Shown: in pieces, positions 21,255 to 29,337 of the stretch | How positions within the stretch are numbered: position 1 is the first letter of the stretch | Layout of the letters: every line of letters starts with the position of its first letter | Source: Pseudonocardia sp. CNS-139 | GTDB taxonomy: Bacteria; Actinomycetota; Actinomycetes; Mycobacteriales; Pseudonocardiaceae | DNA: 43,668 nt | Assembly: GCA_001942415.1 (NCBI GenBank) | Contig: MKJX01000204.1 | Coordinates: 1 to 43,668, forward strand | Direction of reading: 5' to 3' | Position numbers and translations under genes: made by a program | The notes under the pieces: generated by a model | What the model was told of the DNA's origin: nothing | Database searches by the model: none | What the model saw: only the letters and a program-made list of their open reading frames with translations

Positions 21255-22487
21255 ATGCCCGCTCTGCTCTCCACCGGACAGCCGACCACCACCCCCACAC
21301 CCACCGACGACGGCCGCCGCGCCGCGAACGCCGCCGCCGTGCTGCGCGCGGTGCTCGACCGCGGCCCGGTGGCCCGCAGCACCGTCGGCCGGCTCACCGG
21401 TCTGAGCGCCGGTGCGGTGAGCCGCCAGCTCGCCGAGCTGGCCGACCTGGGGCTCGTGCGCGACCGGCCGCTGCGCGCGACCCGTTCGGTGGTCGGCCGC
21501 CCGCACGTGCCCGTCGACGTCGACACCCGGCGGCACGTCGTCGCCGGGGTGCACGTCGCCGTGCTGCACGCCACGCTCGTGCTGATGGACCTGCGTGGGC
21601 GGGTGCTCGTCGAGGAGCGGGTGCCGCACCTGCCCGACCGTACGCCCGCCGAGCTGGTCGCCGAGCTGGGCACGCGGATGGGCGCGTTCCTCGCCGAGCA
21701 CGCGGAGGGCCGGCGCCCGCTCGGCGTCGGGGTCGCGACGGGCGGCTGGGTGGACCCGGCCAGGGGTGTGGTCGTGCGGCACCACCGTCTCGGCTGGCGG
21801 GACGTGCCGGTCGGGCCCGCGCTGGAGGCCGCGCTCGGGCTCCCGGTGCGGGTGGAGAGCCACGCCCGCGCGCTCGCCCGGGCGGAGCAGCTCATCGGCG
21901 CCGAGCGCGGCCGGGCCCGCACGAGCCTCGTGCACCTGTTCGTCGGCAACGTCGTGGACGCGGCCATCGCGACGTGCGGCACCGTGCACCAGGGGCCGGG
22001 CGCGGCCGCCGGGGACGTCAGCCACCTCCCGGTCGGCGGGTGCACGCCGTGCCCCTGCGGCCGGACGGGCTGCTTCGAGGCGACGGTCGCCGAGCGCACG
22101 CTCGCGCGGCGGGCCGTCGAGGAGGGCCGGCTGCGCACCCCCCGTTTCTCCGACGTGCTGGCCGCGCTCGGCGCGGGCGAGCGCTGGGCCGTCGCGCTCT
22201 TCCGGGAGCGCGCGCGGGCGATCGGGCGGGCCGCCGCGCTGCTGGTCGACGTGATCAACCCGGAGATCCTCGTGGTCTGCGAGGCCGGCACCGCACGGCG
22301 CCCCGAGCTGCTCGACGACCTGCGCGAGGAGGTCGCGCTGCGCTCGCACGTCTGCGCCGACCCCGGACGCACGGTGGTGTCCGGGTCGTTCGGCGCCCGC
22401 GCGCTGGGCGTGGCGGCCGGGTCGGTGGTCCTCCACGAGACGTACACCCGCCCGCTGGACCTCGGGACCCGCGGGTCTGGCATGTGA
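21255..22487 (+). CDS. ROK-family transcriptional regulator
   Basis: 410 aa. The N-terminal winged helix is at about residues 22-80 (AAAVLRAVLDRGPVARSTVG, AGAVSRQLAELADLGLVRD), followed by a ROK domain. The zinc-binding motif CTPCPCGRTGCFEA is present. The kinase features are not: AGVHVAVLHATLVLMD replaces the DxGxTK phosphate loop, and VESHARAL replaces the VENDANAA catalytic Asp region. It is therefore a repressor or activator rather than a sugar kinase. ATG 21255 is chosen because codon bias and family similarity begin there; upstream in-frame codons overlap the leader peptide. Nearest targets are itself and the downstream sulfonate-type operon; the ligand is unknown. Confidence 0.88.
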   Translation: MPALLSTGQPTTTPTPTDDGRRAANAAAVLRAVLDRGPVARSTVGRLTGLSAGAVSRQLAELADLGLVRDRPLRATRSVVGRPHVPVDVDTRRHVVAGVHVAVLHATLVLMDLRGRVLVEERVPHLPDRTPAELVAELGTRMGAFLAEHAEGRRPLGVGVATGGWVDPARGVVVRHHRLGWRDVPVGPALEAALGLPVRVESHARALARAEQLIGAERGRARTSLVHLFVGNVVDAAIATCGTVHQGPGAAAGDVSHLPVGGCTPCPCGRTGCFEATVAERTLARRAVEEGRLRTPRFSDVLAALGAGERWAVALFRERARAIGRAAALLVDVINPEILVVCEAGTARRPELLDDLREEVALRSHVCADPGRTVVSGSFGARALGVAAGSVVLHETYTRPLDLGTRGSGM

Positions 22488-22541
22488 CCTGCACCACGAG
22501 CACACTGGTTCCCGGCTGCCACCGGGGACGAGGTGAGCGTC

Positions 22542-22814
22542 ATGCACGACGCGAAGCGCTGGAACATCGTCGTCGACATCGACGAGCACGACGGGCGCAC
22601 GCGGGCGATCGCCCGGCTGCTGGCGGACGGCGACACCGGCCGGATGGTCGGTGTCGGCACGGCCCGCCTGAGCCCCGACGACGAGGACGTCCCGCGGATC
22701 GGCGACGAGCTCGCGGCCGCGCGGGCGCTCTCCGAGCTCGGCCACCGGCTGCTCGACGCCGCGGCCGCGGACATCGAGGGCATCACCCACCGCCCGGCGC
22801 ACCTGCACCTCTGA
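22542..22814 (+). CDS. DUF1876 family small protein
   Basis: 90 aa, with the whole-length family pattern: KRWNIVVDIDEHDGRTRAIA, MVGVGTARLSPDDEDVPRIG, DELAAARALSELGHRLLDAA and a final ADIEGITHRPAHL. The family is common in actinobacteria and has a dsRBD-like fold in known structures; its function is not established. ATG 22542 follows GAGGTG with suitable spacing, and GTG 22533 is also in frame. It starts 54 bases after the ROK stop on the same strand and may share its transcript. Confidence 0.9.
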   Translation: MHDAKRWNIVVDIDEHDGRTRAIARLLADGDTGRMVGVGTARLSPDDEDVPRIGDELAAARALSELGHRLLDAAAADIEGITHRPAHLHL

Positions 22815-22863
22815 CCGTCGCCGGGAATGGACCGGGTCTACCTGCGCGGATTTAATTGTCGGC

Positions 22864-22901
22864 GTCCGAAAATTGACTTCGGACAGGGCGCGACACACGA
22901 T
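22864..22901 (+). promoter_or_regulatory. Promoter with operator-like dyad for the sulfonate-type operon
   Basis: The -35 TTGACT (22873-22878), a 17-base spacer and the -10 CACGAT (22896-22901) place the start of transcription on the ATG at 22909. The dyad GTCCGAA-N7-TTCGGAC (22864-22884) covers the -35, as a repressor site would. Confidence 0.65.
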
Positions 22902-22908
22902 GAATGAC

Positions 22909-22980
22909 ATGAGCGCACCGCATCTGACCAGGGCTTGTCTGCCCTGCTGCGGTTCCTGTCGGCGCTCGTCCGGTCGCTGA
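22909..22980 (+). CDS. Cysteine-rich leaderless leader peptide (putative Cys-responsive attenuator uORF)
   Basis: A 23-codon frame, MSAPHLTRACLPCCGSCRRS then SGR, with four Cys codons clustered within eight (ACLPCCGSC). The -10 CACGAT is 7 bases before the ATG, so the mRNA is expected to be leaderless; an in-frame ATG at 22900 overlaps the -10. Polycysteine leaderless short ORFs before sulfur genes are known in mycobacteria as cysteine-responsive attenuators. This one precedes a TauD/SsuABC-like operon and is followed by a hairpin and short U-run. Starvation for Cys-tRNA would stall ribosomes here and allow operon expression. The mechanism is inferred. Confidence 0.75.
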   Translation: MSAPHLTRACLPCCGSCRRSSGR

Positions 22981-22998
22981 CCCACCGCCCCTCGAAAC

Positions 22999-23026
22999 TG
23001 TCCGGACAATTCGGCCGGACATTTCT
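22999..23026 (+). terminator. Attenuator hairpin between leader and tauD-like gene
   Basis: Arms TGTCCGG (22999-23005) and CCGGACA (23015-23021) flank a 9-base loop and are followed by TTTCT. It begins 19 bases after the leader stop and ends before the GGAGG of the dioxygenase. Its core GTCCG-N11-CGGAC also matches the layout of the promoter dyad at 22864-22884, so a protein-binding site is an alternative. Confidence 0.6.
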
Positions 23027-23051
23027 CGCGCCCATTCCCGGAGGACCCGTC

Positions 23052-24014
23052 ATGACCATCGCACCCGAACGCGCCGGATTGGTGGTGCGGCCGGTGGCCG
23101 GCCACATCGGCGCCGACATCGGCGGCATCGACCTCGCCGCCCCGCTCGACCCGGAGACCGTCGGCGCGCTCACCGCGGCGCTGCACCGCCACAAGGTGAT
23201 CTTCTTCCGCGGCCAGGACCTGGACCACACCGCCCAGATCCGCTTCGGCCGCCGGTTCGGCGAGCTGACCTACGCCCACCCGCACGACGACGCCCCGCCG
23301 GAGGGGCACCCGGAGATCTTCACCGTCGACCCGGACCGCTACAAGCAGCGCTACGGCGACGAGTACACGGTGCGCACCCGCCGCAAGTACAGCTACGTCG
23401 CCGGCTGGCACACCGACGTCACGGCGGCCGTGAACCCGCCCGCGGCGTCGATCCTGCGCGCCGAGGTCGTGCCCGAGACCGGCGGCGACACCACGTGGAC
23501 CAACCTCGTGGCCGCCTACGAGGGCCTGTCCGCGCCCGTGAAGGCGTTCGTCGACGGGCTGCGCGCCGAGCACCGCTACGGCGGCTCCGACAAGCCGGCC
23601 GGCGGCGGCGCCTACTCGAAACGCGTGAACGACAACCTGCTCGTCTCCGTGCACCCGGTGGTGCGCGTGCACCCGGTGACGGGCGAGCGCGCGCTCTTCG
23701 TGAACCCGGGCTTCACCAGCCACGTCGTCGGCGTGGAGCCGCGCGAGAGCAAGGCGATCCTCGACCTGCTCTACGCCGAGATCACCCGGCCCGAGTACAC
23801 GGTCCGGTTCCGCTGGGAGCCGGGCAGCGTCGCGTTCTGGGACAACCGGGCCACCGCCCACCTGGCCCCGGCCGACCTCGACCACCTGGACGTCCGGCGC
23901 ACCCTGCACCGCGTCACCGTCATCGGCGAGCGCCCGGTCGGACCCGACGGGTTCGTCTCGGAGATCGTCGCCGGCCGCCCCTTCACCGCCGACCACGCCG
24001 TCGTCGTCGACTGA
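23052..24014 (+). CDS. TauD/TfdA-family Fe(II)/2-oxoglutarate dioxygenase
   Basis: 320 aa and unbroken. It hydroxylates a sulfonate (or a related substrate) next to sulfur, so that sulfite is released. The iron-binding His-x-Asp is in AGWHTDVTAAVNPPAASILR (about residues 118-120). The distal His is in NRATAHLAPAD, and the 2-oxoglutarate-binding Arg is in VRRTLHRVTVIG. VGALTAALHRHKVIFFRGQD is the usual N-terminal segment. GGAGG 7 bases before ATG 23052 fixes the start. It is the first enzyme gene after the Cys-rich leader. The ABC transporter and flavin monooxygenase downstream support a role in organosulfur use. Taurine itself is not proven. Confidence 0.92.
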   Translation: MTIAPERAGLVVRPVAGHIGADIGGIDLAAPLDPETVGALTAALHRHKVIFFRGQDLDHTAQIRFGRRFGELTYAHPHDDAPPEGHPEIFTVDPDRYKQRYGDEYTVRTRRKYSYVAGWHTDVTAAVNPPAASILRAEVVPETGGDTTWTNLVAAYEGLSAPVKAFVDGLRAEHRYGGSDKPAGGGAYSKRVNDNLLVSVHPVVRVHPVTGERALFVNPGFTSHVVGVEPRESKAILDLLYAEITRPEYTVRFRWEPGSVAFWDNRATAHLAPADLDHLDVRRTLHRVTVIGERPVGPDGFVSEIVAGRPFTADHAVVVD

Positions 24015-24045
24015 GCCGAGAGACCGAGACCGAGAGATCCTCGAC

Positions 24046-25122
24046 ATGACAACCCCCCGAACCCGGCGGCTCACGCTGGTCGCCGCGGTCGGCGCGTTCC
24101 TGCTCGCCGCCTGCTCCGGGACCTCCGGAGCGGGCGGCGGGCTGGCCGCCGACGCCCCGCTTCCCACCGAGGTGCCGCCCGGCACCACCCTCGTCACGCC
24201 GACCAGTCGGAGGCGCAGCAGGTCGCGCTGCGCGCGTCCGGCGAGCTGGACCGGCTCCCGTTCCGCGCCGAGTTCGCCAACTTCACCGGCGGGCCGGCGA
24301 TCCTGGAGGCGTTCCGGGCCGGCGCGGCCGACGTCGCGAGCGTCGGCGACACCCCGCCCATCCAGGCGCTCGTCGCCGGCGAGGACGTGCCGATCGTCCT
24401 GGCCCGGCGCAACGACCCGGCCAGCACCCGGCTCGCCGTCGCGCCCGCCGTGGACGCGCGCAGCTCGCCGACCTGCGCGGCAAGCGGATCGCGTACGCCG
24501 AGGGCACCGCGCAGCAGGTGATCGTGCTGCGGGCGCTGGAGAAGGCCGGCCTGCGCACGTCCGACGTCGAGCTCGTGCGGCTGCAGCTGGGCGAGTTCAA
24601 CGACGCGGTGCGCACCGGGCAGGTCGACATCGCCCCGCTCAACGAGCCGCGGCTGACCCGCTTCCTCACCGAGGCCGCCCCGCGCGGCGGCGGCGTGATC
24701 GACCCGGCCGAGACGGCCGACACCTCGTCGGGCCTCAACTTCCTCTCGCCCGCCGCGAGGTGCTGCAGGACCCGGCGAAGGCCGCGGCGCTGCGCGCCTA
24801 CGTGGAGCACTACATCCGCTCGCAGCAGTGGATCAACGAGCACCCGCAGGAGTGGATCCAGACCTACTACGTGCAGAACCAGGGCATCACCGCCGAGGAC
24901 GGGCAGCGCATCCTCGACTCGCTCGGGCAGGTCACCTTCCCGCGGCTCGACGAGGCGCTCGTGCAACAGCAGCAGGCCACGATCGACGTGATCGACCGGG
25001 CCGGCGAGCTGCCCCGCCAGGTGCGCGCGGCCGACGGGTTCGACCTGCGGTTCGACGCGGTCGTGGCGTCCGTCGTGCCAGCGATCGGCGCCGCGTTCGA
25101 GCCGGAGGGCGCGCAGCGATGA
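24046..25122 (+). CDS. ABC transporter substrate-binding lipoprotein (SsuA/TauA-like)
   Basis: About 358 aa. The lipoprotein signal peptide is LTLVAAVGAFLLAACSG, with the lipidated Cys at about residue 23. The binding domain has AEFANFTGGPAILEAFRAGA, DVASVGDTPPIQALVAGEDV, LRGKRIAYAEGTAQQ, LVRLQLGEFNDAVRTGQVDI and a C-terminal helical region ending FDAVVASVVPAIGAAF. The layout is that of NMT1/SsuA-type nitrate/sulfonate/taurine binders. Three one-base losses interrupt it, near 24200, 24455 and 24750. It starts 31 bases after tauD, and its stop overlaps the permease start (ATGA). Confidence 0.88.
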   Translation: MTTPRTRRLTLVAAVGAFLLAACSGTSGAGGGLAADAPLPTEVPPGTTLVTPTSRRRSRSRCARPASWTGSRSAPSSPTSPAGRRSWRRSGPARPTSRASATPRPSRRSSPARTCRSSWPGATTRPAPGSPSRPPWTRAARRPARQADRVRRGHRAAGDRAAGAGEGRPAHVRRRARAAAAGRVQRRGAHRAGRHRPAQRAAADPLPHRGRPARRRRDRPGRDGRHLVGPQLPLARREVLQDPAKAAALRAYVEHYIRSQQWINEHPQEWIQTYYVQNQGITAEDGQRILDSLGQVTFPRLDEALVQQQQATIDVIDRAGELPRQVRAADGFDLRFDAVVASVVPAIGAAFEPEGAQR

Positions 25123-25971
25123 CCGACGTGTCCCTCTCCGCGCCCCGGACCCGGACCGCGGACGCGCCGGTCGCCGACCGGCTCGCGGTGCGCCCGCCGC
25201 GTCGGCGGCCGCTGGGCCCCGGCCGCAGCGCGCGCTCGCGCTCGGACCGCTGCTGCTGGTCGTCGCGTGGGTCATCGGGTCGGCCACCGGCCTGCTCGAC
25301 CCGGCGACGCTCTCCCCGCCGTGGACGGTGGTGGCGACGTTCGGCGACCTGATCGCCGACGGGCGCCTCCAGTCCAACCTGCTCACGTCCGTGCAGCGCG
25401 CGGCGATCGCGCTGGTCGCGGGCGTTGCGATCGGTGTGGCGCTGGCGCTGCTGTCCGGGCTGACCCGGCTCGGCGAGGCGATCGTCGACGGGCCCGTGCA
25501 GATCAAACGCGCGATCCCGACGCTCGCCCTGATCCCGCTCGCGATCATCTGGTTCGGGATCGGCGAGGAGATGAAGATCATCATGATCGCGCTGAGCGTG
25601 TTCGTGCCGGTCTACATCAACACCCACGCGGCGCTGCGCGGCGTGGACGCGCGCTACGTCGAGCTGGCCGAGAGCGTGGGCCTGTCGCGGGCGCAGTTCG
25701 TGCGCAAGGTGGCGCTGCCCGGCGCGCTCCCGGGCTTCTCGTCGGGCTGCGGCTCGCCGTGACGATCTCGTGGACGGCGCTGGTGGTCGTCGAGCAGGTC
25801 AACGCGACGAGCGGCATCGGCTATCTCATGACGCAGGCCCGCACGTACGGGCAGACCGAGATCATCGTCGTCGGCCTCGTCGTCTACGCCCTGTTCGGGC
25901 TGCTCGGCGACATCGCCGTGCGCACCGCCGAGAGGAGGGCGCTGTCGTGGCGACGGTCGCTCGGGAGCTGA
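25119..25971 (+). CDS. ABC transporter permease (SsuC/TauC-like)
   Basis: About 284 aa, with a cytoplasmic N-terminal extension and six predicted TM segments (ALALGPLLLVVAWVIGS, AAIALVAGVAIGVALALLSG, TLALIPLAIIWFGIGEEMKI and others). The EAA loop reads YVELAESVGLSRAQFVRKVA, then LPGALPGFLVGLRLAVTISW, the sulfonate/nitrate permease pattern. Breaks near 25215-25225 and 25735-25742 are each repaired by one base; the second restores FLVGLR. ATG 25119 overlaps the stop of the binding protein, so the two are translationally coupled. The 3' end overlaps the ATPase start by 25 bases. Confidence 0.9.
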
Positions 25972-26669
25972 GCACGGCCGTCCGGACCCGGGGTCTGACC
26001 AGGGGTTTCGGCGGACGGATCGTGCTGGACGACATCGATCTGGAGATCGGGCCCGGCGAGTTCGTGGCGCTGCTGGGCCGCAGCGGGTCGGGCAAGTCCA
26101 CCCTGCTGCGCGCGCTCGCCGAGCTCGACGACGGCGTGGCCGGGTCGGGCGAGCTGGCGGTCCCGGCGGAGCGGGCGGTGGTGTTCCAGGACTCGCGGCT
26201 GCTGCCGTGGGCGCGCGTGCTCGACAACGTCGTGCTCGGCCTGGACGGCGCCGGGGCCCGCGAGAAGGGGCGGGCGGCGCTGGCCGAGGTCGGGCTCGCC
26301 GGGCGCGAACGGGCCTGGCCCAACGAGCTGTCGGGGGGTGAGCAGCAGCGGGTGGCGCTGGCCCGGTCGCTCGTGCGGGAGCCGGCGCTGCTGCTCGCCG
26401 ACGAGCCGTTCGGCGCGCTCGACGCGCTCACCCGGATCAAGATGCACGCCCTGCTGCGCGAGCTGTACGACCGGCACCGCCCGGCCGTCCTGCTCGTCAC
26501 GCACGACGTGGAGGAGGCGGTGACGCTGGCCGACCGGGTGATCGTGCTGGACGCCGGGCGGCCGGCCGTCGACCGGGAGATCGGGCTGCCGCGCCCGCGG
26601 CACACCGGCGACCCGGAGTTCGTCGCGCACCGGGCGCACCTGCTCGCCGCGCTGGGGGTGGAAGGGTGA
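25947..26669 (+). CDS. ABC transporter ATP-binding protein (SsuB/TauB-like)
   Basis: 240 aa and unbroken. Walker A GRSGSGKST is at about residues 47-55. The Q-loop is VVFQDSRLLPWARVLDNV, with LLPW typical of SsuB/TauB. The signature is LSGGEQQRVALARSL, Walker B is LLLADEPFGALDALTR, and the switch His is in LLVTHDVEEAVTLADRV. GTG 25947 follows GAGGAGGG at good spacing, inside the permease 3' end. It energises import by the SsuA/SsuC-like partners. Its stop overlaps the monooxygenase start (GTGA). Confidence 0.95.
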   Translation: MATVARELSTAVRTRGLTRGFGGRIVLDDIDLEIGPGEFVALLGRSGSGKSTLLRALAELDDGVAGSGELAVPAERAVVFQDSRLLPWARVLDNVVLGLDGAGAREKGRAALAEVGLAGRERAWPNELSGGEQQRVALARSLVREPALLLADEPFGALDALTRIKMHALLRELYDRHRPAVLLVTHDVEEAVTLADRVIVLDAGRPAVDREIGLPRPRHTGDPEFVAHRAHLLAALGVEG

Positions 26670-28011
26670 CCCGGCAGCTCTCGCTCAACGCGTTCATCTA
26701 CCCGGCCGGTCACCACGAGGCCGCGTGGCGGCACCCGCTGAGCACGCCCGAGCGGATCTACGAAGCGGCCTACTACCAGGAGATCGCCCGCACGGCCGAG
26801 GCCGCGAAGCTCGACGCGGTGTTCTTCGCCGACGGCCCGGCGCTGCAGGGCGACATCGCGCACAACGCGTCCGGGCGGCTGGAGCCGATCACGCTCCTGA
26901 CCGCCATCGCGGCGGCCACGGAACGGATCGGGCTGATCGCCACGGCGTCCACCACGTACTACGAGCCGTACAACCTGGCCCGGCTCTTCGGCTCGCTCGA
27001 CCACATCTCGGGCGGGCGGGCCGGCTGGAACATCGTCACCACCGGCAACGACGCCGCGGCGGCCAACTTCGGGCTCGACGCCCACCCCGACCACGCCCAG
27101 CGCTATGCCCGGGCCCGGGAGTTCGTGGACGCGGTGGTGGCGCTGTGGGACTCGTGGGAGGACGACGCGGTCGTGCTCGACAAGGCCACCGGCGTCTACG
27201 CGGACCGGTCGCGGATCCACGAGATCGGCCACACCGGGCGGTACGTGCGGGTCAAGGGCCCGTTCAACCAGCCGCGGCCGCCGCAGGGCCACCCGGTACT
27301 GGTGCAGGCCGGGGCGTCCAACGACGGGCGCGCGTTCGCCGGGCGGTACGCGGAGGCGATCTTCACCGCGCACCAGCGGCTGAGCGACGCGCAGGCGTTC
27401 TACGCCGACATCAAGCAGCGGGCGGCGGCGCTCGGGCGGCGGCCCGAGCACCTCAAGATCCTGCCCGGGATCAGCCCGTTCATCGCGGGCACCGAGACCG
27501 GCGCCCGCGCGCTGGAGCAGGAGTTCAACGAGCTGACCGTGCCGGCGTACGGGCTGCGCCAGCTCGAACGGATCACCGGCGCCTCGCTCGGCCACCTCGA
27601 CCTCGACGGGCCGGTCCCGGTGGAGCTGTTCGCCGATGCCGGCGACGTCACCGACAACGCCCGCAGCCGGCTGCAGGTCGTCGCCGGGATCGTCGAACGG
27701 GAACGGCCGACCGTGCGGCGGCTGCTGCACCGGCTCGCCGGGGCCCGCGGGCACCGGGTCTTCGCCGGCACGCCCGAGCAGGTCGCGGACACGATCGAGG
27801 AGTGGTTCACCTCGGGCGCGGCGGACGGCTTCAACGTGATGCCGCCGTACTACCCCGGTGGCCTGTCGGTGTTCACCGAGTCGGTCGTGCCGATCCTGCG
27901 CGAGCGGGCCTCTTCCGGTCCGAGTACGCCGGGCGGACGCTGCGCGACCACCTCGGGCTACCGCGGCCGGAGAGCCTGTTCGCCCGCCGGACCGCGGCCG
28001 CGGGGAGTTGA
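26666..28011 (+). CDS. NtaA/SnaA/DszA-family FMNH2-dependent monooxygenase
   Basis: About 448 aa bacterial-luciferase-like flavin monooxygenase of the NtaA/SnaA/DszA/SsuD group. LSLNAFIYPAGHHEAAWRHP is the family N-terminus. AKLDAVFFADGPALQ, PITLLTAIAAATERIGLIAT, YEPYNLARLFGSLDHISGGR and AGWNIVTTGNDAAAANFGL follow. The C-terminal part has GFNVMPPYYPGGLSVFTESV. It would use reduced FMN from a reductase that is not encoded nearby, to cleave C-S or C-N bonds of the imported compound. One base is missing near 27905-27912, and the restored end LFRSEYAGRTLRDHLGLPRP is the classic family terminus. The strong terminator follows. Confidence 0.92.
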
Positions 28012-28038
28012 GGCCCCGGGATACGCACGAAATCACAG

Positions 28039-28080
28039 CCGGGAACGCACGCAGACGTCGTGCGTTCCCGGTTTTTATTT
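28039..28080 (+). terminator. Rho-independent terminator of the sulfonate-type operon
   Basis: A perfect 13-bp stem CCGGGAACGCACG / CGTGCGTTCCCGG (28039-28051, 28059-28071) with a 7-base loop is followed by TTTTTATTT. It is the clearest intrinsic terminator in the window, 27 bases after the monooxygenase stop. Confidence 0.92.
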
Positions 28081-28122
28081 GCTTGACTACAGGCAATCAT
28101 TTCCGGACGTGGGAGGACACCG

Positions 28123-29337
28123 GTGCGCCAGGCCGGGCCGCTGCGACAGCTCATGGTCCCCGTGTTCCTGCCGGCTGCGGTGTTCGGCCTCGGGCAGGGC
28201 GCATCCGCTCCGGTCATCGCCCTCCAGGCCCGCGAGCTCGGCGCGTCCGTCGGCGTCGCGGGCCTCATCGTCGCGATCCTCGGGCTCGGCCAGGTGCTCG
28301 GCGACATGCCGGCCGGCACCATCGTCGCGCGCATCGGGGAGCGCAACGCCGTGCTGCTCGGCACGGCGATCGGCACGGTCGGCGTCGCGCTCTGCATCTT
28401 CGCCTGGACGCCGCTGCTGCTCGGGATCGGCGTGGGGCTCTCCGGCGTCGCCAACGCCGTGTGGGGGCTCGCGCGGCAGAGCTACGTCGTCGACACCGTG
28501 CCGATGGAGCTGCGCGGCCGGGCGCTCTCCGCGATGGCCGGGCTCATGCGGCTCGGGTTCCTGGTCGGGCCGTTCCTCGGCGCGGTGCTCGTGCTCTTCA
28601 TGGGGCCGCGCGGCGGGTTCGTCGTGCAGCTCGCGGCCGTACTGGGGGCGGGCGTGCTCATGCTCGCCATGCCGCGGGTGGCCTCCGACGCGGGCAGCGC
28701 CGCCGCGATGCCGCTGTGGCGGGTGCTGTCGCTGAACCGGCAGGTGCTGCGCACGCTCGGGCTCGGCGCCGTGGTCATGGGTGCGGCGCGGGCGTCCCGG
28801 CAGGCGGTGCTGCCGCTGTGGGCCGACCACATCGGGCTCGACCCCGTCGTCACGAGCCTGCTCTTCGGGCTGGGCGCCGCGGTCGACGTCGCGCTCTCCT
28901 ACCCGGCCGGCCGCTGGATGGACATGCGCGGGCTGGCCGGCCGGCGCCCGATCACCGTCGGGTCGCTGATCCTCTTCGCCGCGTCGCACCTGGCGCTGCC
29001 GCTGGCCGGCGGCGTGGTGAGCCTCGCGGCCGTCGCGCTCCTGATGGGCCTGGCCAACGGCCTGAGCAACGGCGTGATCCAGACGATCGGCGCGGACGTC
29101 GCCCCGGAGCAGGGCCGCACCGAGTTCCTCGGCTCGTTCCGGCTCTGCCACGACGTCGGCATGCTGTTCGGCCCGCTGATCATCAGCGGCGTGAGCGCCG
29201 CCGCAGGGCTCGCGTGGGCCGCGGCGGCACTCGGGGGCGTGTCAGGAGCAGGCGCCGCGGGGTTCGCGCGCTGGCTCCCGTTCCGCCCTCAGTCCTCGGC
29301 CTCGGTGCCCGCGAGCGTGCGGCCCTCGACGAAGTAG
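28123..29337 (+). CDS. Major facilitator superfamily transporter
   Basis: 404 aa with about 12 TM segments (FLPAAVFGLGQGASAPVIAL, GVAGLIVAILGLGQVLGDM). The MFS loop 2-3 motif is GDMPAGTIVARIGERNAVLL. It resembles drug or small-molecule exporters, but the substrate is unknown. GGGAGGA 5 bases before GTG 28123 fixes the start. It lies just after the terminator of the sulfur operon and so is transcribed separately; TTGACT at 28083 is a possible -35, though no good -10 was found. The last 17 codons overlap the 3' end of glf on the other strand, and this hydrophilic tail could reflect a lost base near the natural stop. Confidence 0.9.
   Translation: MRQAGPLRQLMVPVFLPAAVFGLGQGASAPVIALQARELGASVGVAGLIVAILGLGQVLGDMPAGTIVARIGERNAVLLGTAIGTVGVALCIFAWTPLLLGIGVGLSGVANAVWGLARQSYVVDTVPMELRGRALSAMAGLMRLGFLVGPFLGAVLVLFMGPRGGFVVQLAAVLGAGVLMLAMPRVASDAGSAAAMPLWRVLSLNRQVLRTLGLGAVVMGAARASRQAVLPLWADHIGLDPVVTSLLFGLGAAVDVALSYPAGRWMDMRGLAGRRPITVGSLILFAASHLALPLAGGVVSLAAVALLMGLANGLSNGVIQTIGADVAPEQGRTEFLGSFRLCHDVGMLFGPLIISGVSAAAGLAWAAAALGGVSGAGAAGFARWLPFRPQSSASVPASVRPSTK

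Noticed and set aside
20916..24197. Very long minus-strand open frame (about 1090 codons) opposite the ROK, DUF1876 and TauD genes
   Set aside because: High GC leaves few stops on the antisense strand. The frame has no family motifs and runs opposite unbroken, well-conserved genes.
28081..28122. Complete promoter for the MFS gene using TTGACT at 28083
   Set aside because: No acceptable -10 lies 16-19 bases downstream, so only the hexamer itself is noted.
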